From positions 1 to 24,402 of the forward strand of contig CALCHI010000486.1 of the NCBI GenBank assembly GCA_937901285.1: DNA of 24,402 nucleotides, written 5' to 3'. This document shows, piece after piece, positions 23,735 to 24,402 of the stretch. The notes below the pieces were generated by a model. It did no database searches. It was not told where the DNA came from and saw nothing but the letters and a program-made list of their open reading frames with translations. Each line of letters opens with the position of its first letter. The first letter of the stretch is position 1. A program made the position numbers and the translations under genes. Source of the stretch: UBA8437 sp003445035. GTDB lineage: Bacteria > Planctomycetota > Planctomycetia > Planctomycetales > Planctomycetaceae.

Positions 23735-23932
23735 TCAGATCGGTTTGACATTCTCCGCCCGAGGTCCCTTCGGTCCGCTTCCCTCGGTGTAGGACACTCG
23801 TTGTCCTTCTTGGAGATCGTCGTAACTCACTCCTTCGAGGTTCGAATTGTGGAAGAAAATGTCTTCGCCAGCTCCGGTATCAATGAAACCGAAACCTCTG
23901 TCCGTCAGTCTTTTGATCGTGCCTTCTGCCAT
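23735..23932 (-). CDS. Cold-shock domain protein, CspA family
   Basis: The 65-residue product is a single cold-shock domain: 'GTIKRLTDRGFGFIDTG' with RNP1 'RGFGFI' (12-17), RNP2 'DIFFHNS' (24-30), then 'LQEGQRVSYTEGSGPKGPRA' and the ending 'ENVKPI'. The family is a five-stranded OB-fold that binds single-stranded RNA and DNA and acts as an RNA chaperone. The Trp normally in 'VKWF' is replaced by Arg-Leu ('IKRL'), a variant found in a well-populated CspA subgroup. The ATG at 23932 has a weak AGGGA site about 11 bases upstream. It is the only gene here that is certainly housekeeping-like, and it is monocistronic, bounded by the terminator at 23681-23705. Confidence 0.95.
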   Translation of the reverse strand: MAEGTIKRLTDRGFGFIDTGAGEDIFFHNSNLEGVSYDDLQEGQRVSYTEGSGPKGPRAENVKPI

Positions 23933-24402
23933 CGTTTGTCCGATCCCTAAGAAAAGTGTCTCTGCGGAGTCGCCCGAAACAACGTGTTCTGGCTGCCCTT
24001 CCGCGGACTCATTTTCTACCTGCCGGCGCTAAAAAAAACAAGGAGGTGAGCCTATCTCTGGAAAAATCGGACAACCGTCGAGGCTGATCCTTTCGATTTA
24101 TCTTTAGCAAAGGTGGGGCGTTGGGACGGGGCTGCGAGCGAGATAACTGCGGAAAATGAAGGTTATTTGATCGCCCTGGCGTTGTGATCGGAGGTTCGTT
24201 TGAGCCGCTTGCGAGACCGCAATGGGGTGCGTAGACTCGCCAACGCCCTCGGGCGGCAAACGGAGACTGTTGCCGCTGTTTCTGGCTCCGTAACTGCAGT
24301 TTTGTGGCACCCAGACCCGGTTTGCAGCCGGTTGGGAGATCAGTGCTGCCCGTGACAAGACTCTGACAGCGAATCAACTCGACCTCACGTCTCATTACAA
24401 CG
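23933..24402. other. Upstream region of the cold-shock gene, no confident gene
   Basis: These 470 bases contain a possible promoter and leader for the minus-strand cold-shock gene. A minus frame at 24009-24395 (128 codons) is Arg/Pro/Ser-rich without motif and is probably not a gene. Notable small features: AAGGAGGTGA on the plus strand at 24040-24049 (on the minus strand a CACCTCCTT stretch like the 16S rRNA tail), eight A's at 24031-24038, and an inverted repeat GCGGCAA/TTGCCGC (24253-24259/24270-24276). No tRNA-like fold is seen. Confidence 0.55.
24013..24041 (-). promoter_or_regulatory. Tentative promoter for the cold-shock gene
   Basis: On the minus strand TTGTTT (24041-24036) and TAGAAA (24018-24013) are 17 bases apart, a spacing that suits a sigma-70-type promoter. 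They match the consensus boxes at only three and four of six positions. The leader would then be about 75 bases, reasonable for a cold-shock gene. Planctomycete promoters are poorly defined, so this is a weak call. Confidence 0.2.

Noticed and set aside
24253..24276. Seven-pair inverted repeat GCGGCAA/TTGCCGC considered as a terminator
   Set aside because: Loop of ten bases and no T-run on either side; no gene clearly ends here.
24009..24395. 128-codon minus-strand frame upstream of the cold-shock gene
   Set aside because: Arg/Pro/Ser-rich, no motif, no ribosome-binding site seen; it covers the probable promoter and leader of the cold-shock gene.

Overview
The window looks like a chromosomal piece of a GC-rich member of the Planctomycetota. 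This is inferred from protein content: lamin-tail/CotH proteins, GH32/43-like secreted beta-propellers, 24-residue 'TxITDxGL' leucine-rich repeats, a 'RREML' Tat leader on an SGNH hydrolase, LTxxQ-type secreted proteins, short operons and frequent strand switching. There are no rRNA, tRNA, CRISPR or transposase genes that I can see, and no marker gene that fixes the genus.

Layout. (1) 1-566, minus: N-terminus of a SulP anion transporter cut by the window edge, preceded by about 760 bases with at most one doubtful small secreted protein. (2) 1329-11329: a divergent extracellular-glycan cluster. The left arm (minus) runs CotH kinase/lamin-tail/lectin-like lipoprotein (3406-7059), secreted GH32/43-like propeller (1711-3279), then a small ABM-fold monooxygenase (1329-1637). 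The right arm (plus) runs a LamG-fused paralogue of that propeller (7477-10071), then a Tat-exported SGNH hydrolase (10124-11329). The arms share a 417-base intergenic region with an 8+4+8 inverted repeat 58 bases before the right-arm start. (3) 11372-13376, minus: a LemA-family protein behind a four-helix membrane protein with a possible TPM-like domain. (4) 13682-16705, plus: a secreted conserved protein of unknown function, a membrane-anchored LRR protein, and a polytopic membrane protein coupled to it by an ATGA overlap. (5) 16773-18593, minus: a secreted pectate-lyase-3-type beta-helix protein, divergent from 18848-19495, a small secreted LTxxQ-like protein with a polylysine tail. (6) 19581-22169, minus: a secreted BNR/sialidase-like propeller behind an AT-richer, secreted isochorismatase-fold protein. 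(7) 22452-23588, plus: a five-Asp-box sialidase-like protein with no signal peptide, converging through a bidirectional terminator on a cold-shock protein (23735-23932, minus).

How they may work together. Most products carry Sec, lipoprotein or Tat signals, and many have carbohydrate-type folds (propellers, LamG, beta-helix, SGNH esterase, lectin-like repeats). The coherent unit is region 2: two paralogous propellers on opposite arms, one beside a CotH kinase that carries its own lectin-like propeller, the other beside a putative de-esterase. I infer a polysaccharide capture, processing or modification module. The specific substrate cannot be read from sequence.

Limits: all family calls come from reading motifs by eye; no search was run. 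Enzyme activity of the GH32/43-like, sialidase-like and beta-helix proteins is unproven, and several conserved proteins are unrecognised.
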